A DNA stretch of 64,000 nt, from assembly GCA_963705285.1 (NCBI GenBank), contig OY970066.1, positions 4,154,001 to 4,218,000 of the forward strand. Direction: 5' to 3'. How positions within the stretch are numbered: position 1 is the stretch's first letter; every line of letters starts with the position of its first letter. The position numbers and the translations under genes were made by a program. The DNA comes from JACMLD01 sp963705285 (GTDB lineage Bacteria > Bacteroidota > Bacteroidia > Chitinophagales > Chitinophagaceae). Positions 24,752 through 33,887 of the stretch are shown in pieces. The notes beneath the pieces were generated by a model. It searched no databases. It worked only from the letters and a program-made list of their open reading frames with translations, and was not told the DNA's origin.

Positions 24752-25913
24752 TTCTCGTTCCTGCATACAGTTCATACTCCAGCAAACGGCAGTCGATGGT
24801 ACTGGTATAAAACTCTATACGGCGGGAAGCTTTCAGTCCAATTTTCTTTGCCAGTTCAAGATTGCCGGTAAAAATATAGCCGAAGTAACCACCGCAAGAC
24901 TTTTTCATAAAATCTCCTATGCGGCTGTACGTTAGTTCCAGTTCTGCAATATTGCCCAGGCGTTCGCCATATTCAGGGTTGAGCATAAGTACGCCAGGCG
25001 GATCCTGCGGTATTTGGGTAGCCGCAAAGTCGCATACGCTAAACTCTATCAGGTTTGCCACACCAGCCGCAATGGCGTTCTTGCGCGCATTCTCAATGGC
25101 TTTTTCGCTGTAGTCGGTTGCAATGATGCGGGTTTTTGGCGATTCTTTTATCTGCAATTCCAGCAGTGCATCCTGCTGCCGGTATACTTCTTCGTCATAA
25201 TCTTTTAAATGCATAAAGGCGTAACTGTTGCGGTATAAACCTGGACGTCTGTTGGTGGCAATCATAGCTGCTTCAATGGCCAGCGTGCCTGAGCCGCACA
25301 TGGGGTTTACAAAAGGTTGTTGCTTGTCCCACCGCGTAGCATAAATAACTGCAGCTGCCAGCGCTTCCAGCATGGGTGCCTGCCCGGGTATCTTGCGGTA
25401 GCCATGTCTTGCGAGCGATTGCCCCGATGTATCTATGAATATTTCTGCTTCCTCCTGTTTCCAGAATAAATGAATAACTGCTCCCGACAGTTCCGAACCG
25501 GTAGATGGCCGCGCGCCTCTTTTATTGCGCAACCGGTCTGCAATAGCATCTTTTACGCGCAGGTTGGCAAACATGCTGTTGTTGATGGTTTCATTCTGCA
25601 CGTTGCTGGTTACAGAAAAGTATCCGCCTTCTGGCAAAATATTTTCCCATTCATAATTAACCAGGTAACGGTATACATCATCTGCATTGGCAGCATTAAA
25701 ACGTCCAAGACTGTACAATAGCTGGCTGGCACAGCGCAACTGGCAATTGAGTTGAATACAATCATTAAGGGTTCCGCGCAAGTGCACCCCGGTTACAAAA
25801 CTATCTGTGGTAGAAAAGCCCAATGCTGTTATTTCCTGCAATAGCCAGGGGGTAATGCGTTTGTGACAGGTAATAGTTATATCTCCGGGAACAGTAAACA
25901 GGTTCATAAACAC
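24735..25913 (-). CDS. THUMP-domain class I rRNA methyltransferase (RlmL N-terminal type)
   Basis: 392 aa: N-terminal ferredoxin-like/THUMP region (about 10-165), then a Rossmann methyltransferase with FVNPMCGSGTLAIEAAMIA (SAM site, 203-210 core) and the motif IV sequence LNPEYGERLG (312-318). Relatives methylate the guanine N2 of 23S rRNA (RlmL/RlmK, m2G2445 in E. coli). Motif IV is normally NPPY; here the second proline is Glu. The C-terminal KVLSS and TAG stop are encoded by the AGTTC repeat. Confidence 0.88.
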   Translation of the reverse strand: MFMNLFTVPGDITITCHKRITPWLLQEITALGFSTTDSFVTGVHLRGTLNDCIQLNCQLRCASQLLYSLGRFNAANADDVYRYLVNYEWENILPEGGYFSVTSNVQNETINNSMFANLRVKDAIADRLRNKRGARPSTGSELSGAVIHLFWKQEEAEIFIDTSGQSLARHGYRKIPGQAPMLEALAAAVIYATRWDKQQPFVNPMCGSGTLAIEAAMIATNRRPGLYRNSYAFMHLKDYDEEVYRQQDALLELQIKESPKTRIIATDYSEKAIENARKNAIAAGVANLIEFSVCDFAATQIPQDPPGVLMLNPEYGERLGNIAELELTYSRIGDFMKKSCGGYFGYIFTGNLELAKKIGLKASRRIEFYTSTIDCRLLEYELYAGTRKVLSS

Positions 25914-26035
25914 TAAGGTAATGGCTTATCGTAAATATGCACTAAAAATAGGGGGCTGTAACACTAAAGTAGTATTGCACGCAGTAATTATGCATGTACC
26001 TTAGCTTTTATTTAGCAACAATAAAATAATTACCT

Positions 26036-26335
26036 ATGGCACTTACAAAAATTGACGAATACGAAGTCATGTATTCTGGCAATAAATTTTCGCCACGCAT
26101 TTGGCTGAAGAGTGCGGGCAAGTTTATAGGACAATTAATATTTCAGCCAGATGGTGCTGCTTTACCGCCAGATGGTATTGCAGTGGGACAGGTAAATATT
26201 TATTACCATCTTAGCAATTACGCGCACTGTATTGACCTGCTGCGCAATGAACAGCCCATGTATTTACTTTTTACTTCGCCCACGGGTGAAAATGGAATAA
26301 AAACCACTACTGAGATGGTGGGAGAGGGGGAATAG
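26036..26335 (+). CDS. Conserved hypothetical protein, 99 aa
   Basis: Small soluble protein, predicted beta-rich (YEVMYSGNKFSPRIWLK, KFIGQLIFQPDG, VNIYYHLSNYAHCIDLLRN). No signal peptide or named domain. Stand-alone gene with a good bidirectional terminator downstream. Function unknown. Confidence 0.72.
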   Translation: MALTKIDEYEVMYSGNKFSPRIWLKSAGKFIGQLIFQPDGAALPPDGIAVGQVNIYYHLSNYAHCIDLLRNEQPMYLLFTSPTGENGIKTTTEMVGEGE

Positions 26336-26369
26336 AAACGGACAAGTATTTTTTAAACGCATTATTATA

Positions 26370-26403
26370 AAACAGCCGGCACTTGTAAAGATGCCGGCTG
26401 TTT
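26370..26403. terminator. Bidirectional terminator between convergent genes
   Basis: Perfect 12-bp stem AAACAGCCGGCA (26370-26381) / TGCCGGCTGTTT (26392-26403) with a 10-nt loop, between the 99-aa gene and the convergent outer-membrane protein. Confidence 0.85.
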
Positions 26404-26412
26404 GAAATTATA

Positions 26413-27129
26413 TTACATGCGTCCGCGTTTCATCATAAAGAATGGCTTGCAGGTAAAAACGAGTCCTGCATAAATCTGGCTCAGCTTGTCCTGCGGAGCA
26501 TTGGCCAATGTTTGGTACTGGCTGCTTCTCCATGCATGGTCTTTGAAACTGCCTGTGTACATTGCCTGTATACCAATAGAACAGGGATATTTGGCAGACC
26601 TGGCAGCAATGCCAATACCCAGTCGGTAATTAAAAAAACCGTTTAGGAAATCTACTGACCTGATGCTGTTCTGTGTATTGGGCGACTGGAGCACATCATT
26701 AAAATTTACGCCAGAAACATCTCTGAAAAACCGAGCCTGGTAACGCTGGTAGCCGAGACCTACCAATGGAAATATTGCCAGCCTTTCTGCTTTGATAAAG
26801 TCGTAGCCAATGTCTGCGCCAACCCCCAGGTAGCGGATAGTACTACTTCTTTTATCGCGGTCGCCACTCATACTGCTTCCACCCATTAAATTAATCTGCG
26901 AAATAAATTGTTTTTTTTCTTTAAACCAGCCCAGCTGCAATACGCCGGTAGCATTGCGTACCTCTTTCAACTGGGGAATGCCAGCAATGCGACTGTTCAG
27001 TCCATCAAATTTCTGAAAGCTGATGCCTACTGCACGAGACATCTCCGGAAAATCTTCTCCTTTTGAATTATCCTGGCCAAAAGATGTGAGGCATACCAAA
27101 GCTGCCACAATAGAAAGTACCGTTTTCAT
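26413..27129 (-). CDS. Putative outer membrane protein, 238 aa
   Basis: Start at ATG 27129 gives signal peptide MKTVLSIVAALVCLTSFGQ; the frame continues to 27153 but with no extra signal character. The body alternates amphipathic strands with glycines (GVGADIGYDFIKAERLAIFPLVGLGYQRY, NYRLGIGIAARSA) as in PorT-like barrels. It ends KPFFMMKRGRM rather than with the usual aromatic residue. Function unknown. Confidence 0.7.
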   Translation of the reverse strand: MKTVLSIVAALVCLTSFGQDNSKGEDFPEMSRAVGISFQKFDGLNSRIAGIPQLKEVRNATGVLQLGWFKEKKQFISQINLMGGSSMSGDRDKRSSTIRYLGVGADIGYDFIKAERLAIFPLVGLGYQRYQARFFRDVSGVNFNDVLQSPNTQNSIRSVDFLNGFFNYRLGIGIAARSAKYPCSIGIQAMYTGSFKDHAWRSSQYQTLANAPQDKLSQIYAGLVFTCKPFFMMKRGRM

Positions 27130-27153
27130 GATTAGTTTTTTAGTGTGATACAT

Positions 27154-27520
27154 TGTACGTTATTACAAGTAAGTGTTGTTAAAGTTGAGGCTAGGTGTAT
27201 GTATTTTAATAATTAATCACAATGGACATAATTGTATATATAAGCAAACCCTTTTGACATGGTACCCAATTGCTGCGCGCGGGAACCATTTTATTGTGCA
27301 GACCGGTCGTGTTGCTGTGGAATTAATTTCGCACCTTATAGTATGCTTATGAAAAAGTATACTTCCGTTCCGCTTATACAATAGCTACTAAAGAAAGTAA
27401 GCATTGCGTAAGACTTATAAATAAGAATATCATGCCAGATTAGTTGCGACTGTAGGGTTTGAAAAGCCGCTGATGCATGTGTTGAATGATTATTGTTTGT
27501 TGTATTGATAATACCTATAC
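27154..27520. other. Intergenic region, no gene recognised
   Basis: About 370 nt of AT-rich sequence between the outer-membrane protein's start and the terminator of the oxidoreductase gene. An imperfect hairpin (ATGGTACCC at about 27259 / GGGAACCAT at about 27284) is the only structure I see. Confidence 0.4.
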
Positions 27521-27548
27521 AAAAAAAGCAGTTGGTGAGTCCAACTGC
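27521..27548 (-). terminator. Rho-independent terminator after Gfo/Idh/MocA gene
   Basis: Stem GCAGTTGG (27528-27535) / CCAACTGC (27541-27548), loop TGAGT, followed on the - strand by seven T. Confidence 0.85.
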
Positions 27549-27610
27549 CGGTATTATATAAAAATGATGAGCAATGCAAAAGAAAAATTACTGCGCAAAT
27601 AGCGCCAGGC

Positions 27611-28966
27611 TTAAGCGGGGTGTATCCACGGGCCGCGGTAGGGCCGTTGTAAAAGTTTGGTAGCGTCAGGGTCACCCGTAATTACCTTTTTAACGGGGTC
27701 ATATACCAGCGGTCTGCCCAGTTGCATAGATAAATTGGCAATAATACAGCTGGCGGTAGAGATATGCCCCTGTTCTATATCGGCCACGGGGCGGGTGCCT
27801 TTGTCGATGGCTTCCAAAAAATTAAGCATATGCAACCGTGTGGCCGGTGCTGCATGTATTTCAATATCGGGCTCGGTTACGTCTACAGGATATTTGTCCC
27901 TTTCGTACAAAGCTTCTTTATGAATGGTGGTGGCGCCTTTTCCATCAGGAATAAAATCGTATTTGTAGGGGTCTCCGCAAAGTGTGCCTTTTTCTCCAAA
28001 TATCTTAAACGACCACGGGTATTGCGGATCTGCAGGCGTGCCCCAGGTACGGTGTTGCCAAACACAATTAAGGCCGTCGTATTCAAAAATGGCACTCTGC
28101 GTGTCTGCAATATTGCTTTTGCCTGGGTTGGGCATGTATATACCGCCGGTTGAGCTGATGCGTTTGGGCCAGCCCAGGTTAAGCATCCATCTAACGGCAT
28201 CGAACATATGAATACACATATCTCCCATGATGCCATTACCATATTCCATATAGGCACGCCAGCTTCTGTGCGGCAATCCGTCAAACGGACGCAAGGGTGC
28301 AGGGCCTGTCCACATTTCATAATCAAAATAATCGGGAACGGGCTGCACCGGCGGGTTGCGGTTACTGCGCATATGGTAGTAACAACAGAGTTCTACATGC
28401 GATACTTTGCCCAGCAAGCCTGCATCTACAATATTTTTTTTAGCGTCTATTAAATGGGGCGTACTTCTGCGCTGTGTGCCCACCTGCACCACTTTGTTGT
28501 ACTGGCGGGCAGCAGCCAGCATGGCTTCACCCTCCAGCACATCTGTACTAATAGGTTTTTGTACATAAACATGTGCACCGGCTTTTAATGCGGCAATGGT
28601 TTGCAGGGCATGCCAGTGATCCGGTGTGCCAATGAGTACAATATCAGGTTTTTGCTCATTGAGCAGGTTGCGGTAATCGCCGTATAATTTGGCGCGTTTC
28701 TGGCCGGGCATGCGTTGCGATACCATATCAGCGGCTTTGCCCAGTTGCTGCTTATCAGGGTCGCACAAAGCCACCACTTCAATGGGCGCCACCTGTATGA
28801 GGCGAAACAAATCGCTCTTACCATACCACCCGGTGCCGATGAGCGCAACGCGCCGGGCAGCAGGCTGACGTATAAAATCCATACCATTTGCGCGAAGTGC
28901 GGCAAAAGCAAGTGCGGCTGAACTGCCCTTTATAAAATTTCGACGGTTGATGCGGGAAGATGACAT
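27611..28966 (-). CDS. Tat-exported Gfo/Idh/MocA family oxidoreductase
   Basis: 451 aa. Twin-arginine signal INRRNFIKGSSAALAFAAL. Rossmann fold VALIGTGWYGKSD (about 40-52), then HVYVQKPIST (133-141), where the family's usual EKP reads QKP (136-138). C-terminal domain with GNGIMGDMCIHMFDAVRWML, the substrate-site G-x-x-x-D-x-x-x-H region. Such periplasmic enzymes oxidise or reduce sugars at C3 with bound NAD(P). With the DUF1080 hydrolase 3 kb away it suggests 3-keto-glycoside metabolism (inference). Confidence 0.9.
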   Translation of the reverse strand: MSSSRINRRNFIKGSSAALAFAALRANGMDFIRQPAARRVALIGTGWYGKSDLFRLIQVAPIEVVALCDPDKQQLGKAADMVSQRMPGQKRAKLYGDYRNLLNEQKPDIVLIGTPDHWHALQTIAALKAGAHVYVQKPISTDVLEGEAMLAAARQYNKVVQVGTQRRSTPHLIDAKKNIVDAGLLGKVSHVELCCYYHMRSNRNPPVQPVPDYFDYEMWTGPAPLRPFDGLPHRSWRAYMEYGNGIMGDMCIHMFDAVRWMLNLGWPKRISSTGGIYMPNPGKSNIADTQSAIFEYDGLNCVWQHRTWGTPADPQYPWSFKIFGEKGTLCGDPYKYDFIPDGKGATTIHKEALYERDKYPVDVTEPDIEIHAAPATRLHMLNFLEAIDKGTRPVADIEQGHISTASCIIANLSMQLGRPLVYDPVKKVITGDPDATKLLQRPYRGPWIHPA

Positions 28967-29082
28967 ATGCAGTAAATCGTTTTAAATGATCAGATAGCAG
29001 GCTGGGTAACGGGCGCGTAAATAAAGATAACGAGGAATGTGCTTTGTAAGGCGACGGCTAATAAATATTTGGAATTTCATTT

Positions 29083-29655
29083 TTACGAAACAACAATATC
29101 ATATTTGGCCAGCAGCCCTGCAATGCCGGGAAAGGAAAATTTCGCTTTTTTAATTTTGTTTAGTTCCGGGTCAAAAGCATAGTTGATAGCAGTAGTAAAA
29201 TCTGCTTTTTCAATAATGCTGTGCATAAAAGTGGCATTCAATAAATCGCAGTTGGTAAACACCGCTGCGGTTAAATCTGTTTCAGTAAAATCTGTATCCT
29301 TCAAGGAACACTCGATAAAGGATACTTTCTTCATTTTTTTCTGGAAGAACGAGCAATAGTCGAGCGGACAATGCTCAAACAGGGCCGAAAAATTAAAATT
29401 GTTGCATTTACTGAAGTCGATGCCCACCATTTTGCAACCGGTAAACCGCGCATTTTTTAGGCCAGTATTGTCCATAACTGCCATCGATAAATTGCAGACT
29501 TTAAAATGGCAGTCCATAAAATCATCATTGCTCAAATCTGCTTTGGAAAAGTTGCAATTGACAAAAGTACAATCGGCAAACTCGCGCCGGGCCGGCGTCT
29601 TTTGGGTAAAATCAGTATTGTCAAATATTTTGTCCTCGTGCAATTCAATGTTCAT
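29083..29655 (-). CDS. Pentapeptide repeat protein
   Basis: 190 aa made of consecutive A(D/N)LXX-type pentads: FADCTFVNCNFSKADLSNDD, FTGCKMVGIDFSKCNNFNF and FTETDLTAAVFTNCDLLNAT, interrupted near the middle by FQKKMKKVSF. These form a right-handed quadrilateral beta-helix that can mimic DNA; some relatives (Qnr, MfpA) bind gyrase, others have unknown roles. Cytosolic, no signal. It is a common stand-alone Bacteroidota protein, so a quinolone link is not implied. A TAGATTTG box at 29683-29676 lies 20 nt upstream. Confidence 0.9.
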   Translation of the reverse strand: MNIELHEDKIFDNTDFTQKTPARREFADCTFVNCNFSKADLSNDDFMDCHFKVCNLSMAVMDNTGLKNARFTGCKMVGIDFSKCNNFNFSALFEHCPLDYCSFFQKKMKKVSFIECSLKDTDFTETDLTAAVFTNCDLLNATFMHSIIEKADFTTAINYAFDPELNKIKKAKFSFPGIAGLLAKYDIVVS

Positions 29656-30048
29656 GTTGTTTTTGTTATTACCATCAAATCTAAAAAAATCTTTTCATCA
29701 GAAACTACCTAGTACTAAGCAATATCCCTTAGACAAGTAATTATCGGCCTATTGCGCATCCTGCATCCCACCCAACTTAAATTGTCTCGCTAACGCTTTG
29801 TTTTATAATTGGTAAGCGCTTTGGGCAAGGCCCAAGGCCGTATTTTCAGAAGCCCAACAGCATCGTACATTTTCGATAAATGAATGCTTATCTACGATGA
29901 ATACTTCAGCATTTACTTGCTTCAAAAAAATTATAGTGCAAACTTGCACCCGGAATCAGAATAACCACTTAGTCTACTTTCAGACAGGTATTAGAAGCAT
30001 CTAAATGGAAAGCATACTAAGTAACAAGTAAACGAAAACGTACCCTAC
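29656..30048. other. Intergenic region, about 390 nt, no gene recognised
   Basis: Divergent spacer between the pentapeptide gene (-) and the T9SS cargo gene (+). It holds the - strand -7 candidate TAGATTTG; I see no repeat or RNA gene. Confidence 0.5.
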
Positions 30049-31353
30049 ATGAAACAGCATTACGCAATTACCTACGCAGCCACTGCAGCGGTTTTGCCCA
30101 CCACAAAAACAACTTTGCTTTACGCGGTGAAGATGTGTCTGTTATCAATACTATTGATAATAGCAGGCAACAACTTTTCAAGAGCACAGTGCGTGGCGCC
30201 TTACATGGCCTTTCACAGCCCGGTATTGATTGAAGGAACCGATAACCAGATTGGTGCAAAATATCTTTTTGCTGAAGTGATGCCTGGCGTTGATGCGCAT
30301 ATAACGGTAGTTGACCTGGTAGGCGGCGCTGTATTATATAATATAGATGATAGCACCGGAGCCGGTTATTATGATGCCTTTCAGCCGTATGTTGTAGCAC
30401 CGGCCAATACTACATCTTACCTTGATTGGGAAATAACTTTTAAAGTAGCCGGTACGGCAACTGACACACTTATAGCCTGTTTTGCCATTACTGGCGTGGA
30501 TGTGGATGGCAATGGTGCCGATTTACAGGAATTTATTGAAGCGGCTACCCCTGGTAGTTATGCGCTTGACCCCTTTACCATACTTAATTTTTCATTTGAT
30601 GGTGTACGAAGCAAGGCAATATCGCTGGTTGACAATATACCAATGATTGATACCACGCACAAGGAAGCCATGTTTCAGATGAACTTTAAAAATATTGCTA
30701 CCCTGCAATACCGCAATGGCGCCATCTCTACCCATGGCGGCGATATGGTACGCCAGACCTGTATTTACTTCAAATCTTTTTTTGACAATTATACCTTGTT
30801 GCTGCCGGTTAAAATGATATCATTTTCTGCGCAATCAAAAAACCAGTCGGTTGCCATTAACTGGTCTGCCACCAACGAGAATGATCTTAAATATTACGTT
30901 GTACAAAAAAGCAGCAACGGCAGCAAATGGAATGATATACGCACGGTAATGCCCGGCGCTACGGCCACCAACAACTATTTTGTTACCGATGCAGAAGAGA
31001 ATGCTGGCGTAGTGTATTACCGCATCAAACAAATAGACAGAAACGCCCACACTATATATTCTAAAATGCTCACTGTACGTGCCGGAAACATCAGCAACGG
31101 TAGTATCACCAATAATACCGTGGTAAAAGATGCCATTAACCTCCAGATTACGGCAACTGACAACGATTCTTATCAGGTAGCAGTGTATACTGTGAACGGG
31201 GGCAAGATAAAACAGCAGCAGCTGGCCGTATCAGCAGGCTTCAGCAATGCCCTTGTAGATATGCCTGCCATGGCCGCTAATGGCCTGTATGTACTAACGG
31301 TTACAAACAACCGTGGTCAAATCATCCACCATTCAAAACTTATAAAAAATTAA
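30049..31353 (+). CDS. Secreted protein with T9SS type A sorting domain
   Basis: 434 aa. A long n-region precedes the signal core (LLSILLIIAGNNFSRAQ); ATG 30133 is an alternative start giving a more usual signal. The central 200 residues are beta-rich with no named domain. Then comes a fibronectin-like segment (VAINWSATNENDLKYYVVQKSS) typical of T9SS cargo, and a C-terminal type A sorting domain (INLQITATDNDSYQVAVYTVNGG to GLYVLTVTNNRGQIIHHSKLI). Exported by Sec, then moved across the outer membrane by the PorSS/T9SS and anchored or released. Confidence 0.88.
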   Translation: MKQHYAITYAATAAVLPTTKTTLLYAVKMCLLSILLIIAGNNFSRAQCVAPYMAFHSPVLIEGTDNQIGAKYLFAEVMPGVDAHITVVDLVGGAVLYNIDDSTGAGYYDAFQPYVVAPANTTSYLDWEITFKVAGTATDTLIACFAITGVDVDGNGADLQEFIEAATPGSYALDPFTILNFSFDGVRSKAISLVDNIPMIDTTHKEAMFQMNFKNIATLQYRNGAISTHGGDMVRQTCIYFKSFFDNYTLLLPVKMISFSAQSKNQSVAINWSATNENDLKYYVVQKSSNGSKWNDIRTVMPGATATNNYFVTDAEENAGVVYYRIKQIDRNAHTIYSKMLTVRAGNISNGSITNNTVVKDAINLQITATDNDSYQVAVYTVNGGKIKQQQLAVSAGFSNALVDMPAMAANGLYVLTVTNNRGQIIHHSKLIKN

Positions 31354-31410
31354 TAATCGCAGTTAACTGCGTTCACTTTTGTTCGTTTTTCGTATTTACT
31401 TGGTACGAAG

Positions 31411-31430
31411 GCCCGTTTTTACGGGCTTTT
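31411..31430 (+). terminator. Rho-independent terminator after T9SS cargo gene
   Basis: Stem GCCCGT (31411-31416) / ACGGGC (31421-31426), loop TTTT, then TTTT. Confidence 0.8.
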
Positions 31431-31452
31431 GCCATTATAACCCAATCACCGG

Positions 31453-31488
31453 ATAAAAAAATCAGGGTGCCCGTAAATGGGCACCCTG
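31453..31488 (-). terminator. Rho-independent terminator for the 31522-32100 gene
   Basis: 10-bp stem CAGGGTGCCC (31463-31472) / GGGCACCCTG (31479-31488), followed on the - strand by a T-run (31453-31460). Confidence 0.85.
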
Positions 31489-31521
31489 AAATATGCGCTT
31501 ACAACAATTGTTTTTGCTGTG

Positions 31522-32100
31522 TTATTTTAATTTGAATATTACACCTACCTGGAAGGCAGTAATATCATAGCCGGCTTCTGCATTAAAACCAAACCGGGGT
31601 GCTACAAAATACGATGCACCCACAAAAGCGCCCAGAACAGGAATGACTTCATTGCGGCTATACCTGTTATTATTGCGGTAGTCTTTGTGGTGAAACCCCA
31701 GGCCGGCAGAAAAGCCTCCATAGGTGTCCAATCCGCGAACCTTCCAACCATAATGCCAGGCAGAGCGCATGGCAATAACAGCAGTTCGGCTATGGTAATC
31801 ATCGTAGTAGCCACCATTAGAAAAAGTGGCTCCGGTTTCTGCGCCCAATGTAATTACGCCGGGCCCCGCCTGCCATAAACCCCATTCCACAGCGGCTTTT
31901 ATACCCAATGGAGATTTGTAATAGTCGCCTTTATATTCACCACCGAGGCCAATGCCCAGATTGAGTGTTACACTGCCCACACGCATGGGTGTTACAGGGC
32001 CGGTAGTTGCATTATTCCTGCGTTTTGATTGTGCCATGAGCGGTTGCAACGTAACGAAAGATGCGGCGGTAAAAAGAAAACCCAATACTATTTTTTTCAT
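31522..32100 (-). CDS. Outer membrane beta-barrel-like protein, 192 aa
   Basis: Signal peptide MKKIVLGFLFTAASFVTLQPLMAQ, basic linker SKRRNN, then amphipathic strands rich in Gly and aromatics (VTLNLGIGLGGEYKGDYY, AVIAMRSAWHYGWKV, YGGFSAGLGFHHKDY) and a terminal strand FQVGVIFKLK. Probably a small 8-strand barrel. A TATATTTG box lies at 32121-32114, 14 nt upstream of the ATG. Function unknown. Confidence 0.78.
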   Translation of the reverse strand: MKKIVLGFLFTAASFVTLQPLMAQSKRRNNATTGPVTPMRVGSVTLNLGIGLGGEYKGDYYKSPLGIKAAVEWGLWQAGPGVITLGAETGATFSNGGYYDDYHSRTAVIAMRSAWHYGWKVRGLDTYGGFSAGLGFHHKDYRNNNRYSRNEVIPVLGAFVGASYFVAPRFGFNAEAGYDITAFQVGVIFKLK

Positions 32101-32202
32101 ACCTGCGTATTGTCAAATATAATGCCACCACAATTTGGGGAAATGTGTTGCTGAAGACGGTTACAGATTACTCCGGATAGCAAACGGCTGTGTGAATACG
32201 CG

Positions 32203-33519
32203 CTATTTACCAACGGGTGCTGCGTGCAGCAATTGCAGGCCGGTAGCGGTACGCGGCTTAAAGCCCGTCCAGGTTTGCTGACTGGCATATTGCGGCAGGC
32301 TTAAGTACTGTGCAAAATCTTTTTGCTGCAGCCATGTACCTAGAAAAGCAGTAACAAAATGCTGGTTGATGTTATTGATTTTTCTTTCATTCCATGCAGG
32401 GTCTGCGTAGTGATTATAATCGTCCATTTTCATGCCCGGCTGCATAGATTCTGGCGGGGGCGGATTGGGCGCTGTATTGTGCCGGGCATTTTCAAAGGTG
32501 AGCAGGTAGCGGTCTGCATTAACCGCTGCGTTATAAATGGCTTTGGTGCCTTTTTCGTAACCGGATACATCATCCTGGCTGCCGGCAATAAACAAGGTGG
32601 GTATTGTTAACCCGGCTAACCCGGCACTATCCCATACACCACGTTCCATGCCCCAGGGCGCAAATGCCACCACCGCTTTAATCCGTTTGTCTATGGATGC
32701 TGTAAAGGCGGCGCTGCTCAGCCGGCCTTCTACTGCTTTGCTGCCACCTGTAATGCCGGCAAAAAACTGGGCGAGTTTACTGCTGTACCCCGCACCGGCG
32801 GCATTCAGTACGCCATAACCGCCCATTGAGTAGCCAATCAACCCCACGGTATTTGCGTTCACCAAGCCGCTCAAAAAATGGTTGGTGCCCGCTTTACTCA
32901 GGGCAGCTACCTGGTTGAGCACAAATAAAATATCGGTAGCGCGGTTGAGGAGTGTACTGGCAAAGCCTGCACCGTCTGCATGGGTAGATTCTGTGTGGTC
33001 GATGGCCACTACTACAAAACCCTTTGATGCAAGATTTTCAGTTAGGTAGGTTAACAACACCCTTGAACCTAAAAAGCCGTGCGATACAATTACCAGCGGA
33101 AAAGCATTGCCGGGTATTTGCGGTGCAGCGTCGCGAAGGCTGCGGCCATTAAAGGTGAAGGGGCGGAGCGGGCGGGTACTGTCTCTGGCAACACCCAGCA
33201 TATCTGTATAGGTGGTTAATTCCTTTTTACCGGGCGGAATAACCGCGGGGTACCATATTTCAACCTTTAGCAGACGGTTATATAAAGGAGCAATGCCGTT
33301 TTTTGCCTTTAAAATATCCGGTTGGTTGTTGTTGACCCATTCTGCGGTACGTACGCCCACCGCATAGCTGCCCCGTGCTGTCAATACGGGTGCATCCGGC
33401 AATGCATCGCCATAAATAAAAGGCTCGTTGGTTTGTGCCAGTGTTGAAAACTGTGTACTGCAAAGCAATATGGCGATGCAGACGGCCGCAAACCTGTGCA
33501 GCAATCTAATGGTAAACAT
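32203..33519 (-). CDS. Secreted alpha/beta hydrolase (PAF-acetylhydrolase/chlorophyllase-like)
   Basis: 438 aa from ATG 33519, which begins the signal peptide (MFTIRLLHRFAAVCIAILLC). Fold markers: FPLVIVSHGFLGSR (oxyanion region), VGLIGYSMGGYG with Ser231, IPTLFIAGSQDDVSG with the acid, and ENARHNTAP with His. The N-terminal RLLKVEIWYPAVIPPGKKE matches the PAF-AH/dienelactone hydrolase layout. Periplasmic or surface esterase of unknown substrate. Confidence 0.85.
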   Translation of the reverse strand: MFTIRLLHRFAAVCIAILLCSTQFSTLAQTNEPFIYGDALPDAPVLTARGSYAVGVRTAEWVNNNQPDILKAKNGIAPLYNRLLKVEIWYPAVIPPGKKELTTYTDMLGVARDSTRPLRPFTFNGRSLRDAAPQIPGNAFPLVIVSHGFLGSRVLLTYLTENLASKGFVVVAIDHTESTHADGAGFASTLLNRATDILFVLNQVAALSKAGTNHFLSGLVNANTVGLIGYSMGGYGVLNAAGAGYSSKLAQFFAGITGGSKAVEGRLSSAAFTASIDKRIKAVVAFAPWGMERGVWDSAGLAGLTIPTLFIAGSQDDVSGYEKGTKAIYNAAVNADRYLLTFENARHNTAPNPPPPESMQPGMKMDDYNHYADPAWNERKINNINQHFVTAFLGTWLQQKDFAQYLSLPQYASQQTWTGFKPRTATGLQLLHAAPVGK

Positions 33520-33706
33520 GGTAAAGGGATGATTGAATGGGTAAATAAACACGGTAATGATGATAACAATTTTTACCGCACAAAGCCGGTGGGTTTGGCA
33601 ATCGTAAATGTACTTTTAAAAATGAGTAGTTGTTGGTATTGCAGTAGTTCAAAAATTGAAGTTTTTTTACACTGTATTCAAATATAAAGCACCGATATCC
33701 TTTTTT

Positions 33707-33880
33707 ATGAAACTGATGATGTTCCTTGGCAACGACCTTATTGAAGCGGTTCCGCTAGACCAGGAAAATATTCCCAGGCCGGGTTACCTGGGCAGTTTTA
33801 AACGCAGCCTGAAAGAAAAGTACAAAGAAATGATCATGCAATTTTCTGAGCCGCCAGAATTTTTAGTGATGGCCGCTTAA
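33707..33880 (+). CDS. Small conserved-looking protein, 57 aa
   Basis: Starts at ATG 33707 (MKLMMFLGNDLIEAVPLDQE); a frame open from 33656 adds 17 unlikely residues. Charged C-terminal helix (KRSLKEKYKEMIMQF). No signal or motif. It converges with the second Gfo/Idh/MocA gene, 7 nt between stops. Codon use is like the neighbours, which is why I keep it. Function unknown. Confidence 0.55.
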   Translation: MKLMMFLGNDLIEAVPLDQENIPRPGYLGSFKRSLKEKYKEMIMQFSEPPEFLVMAA

Positions 33881-33887
33881 TGCCCAC

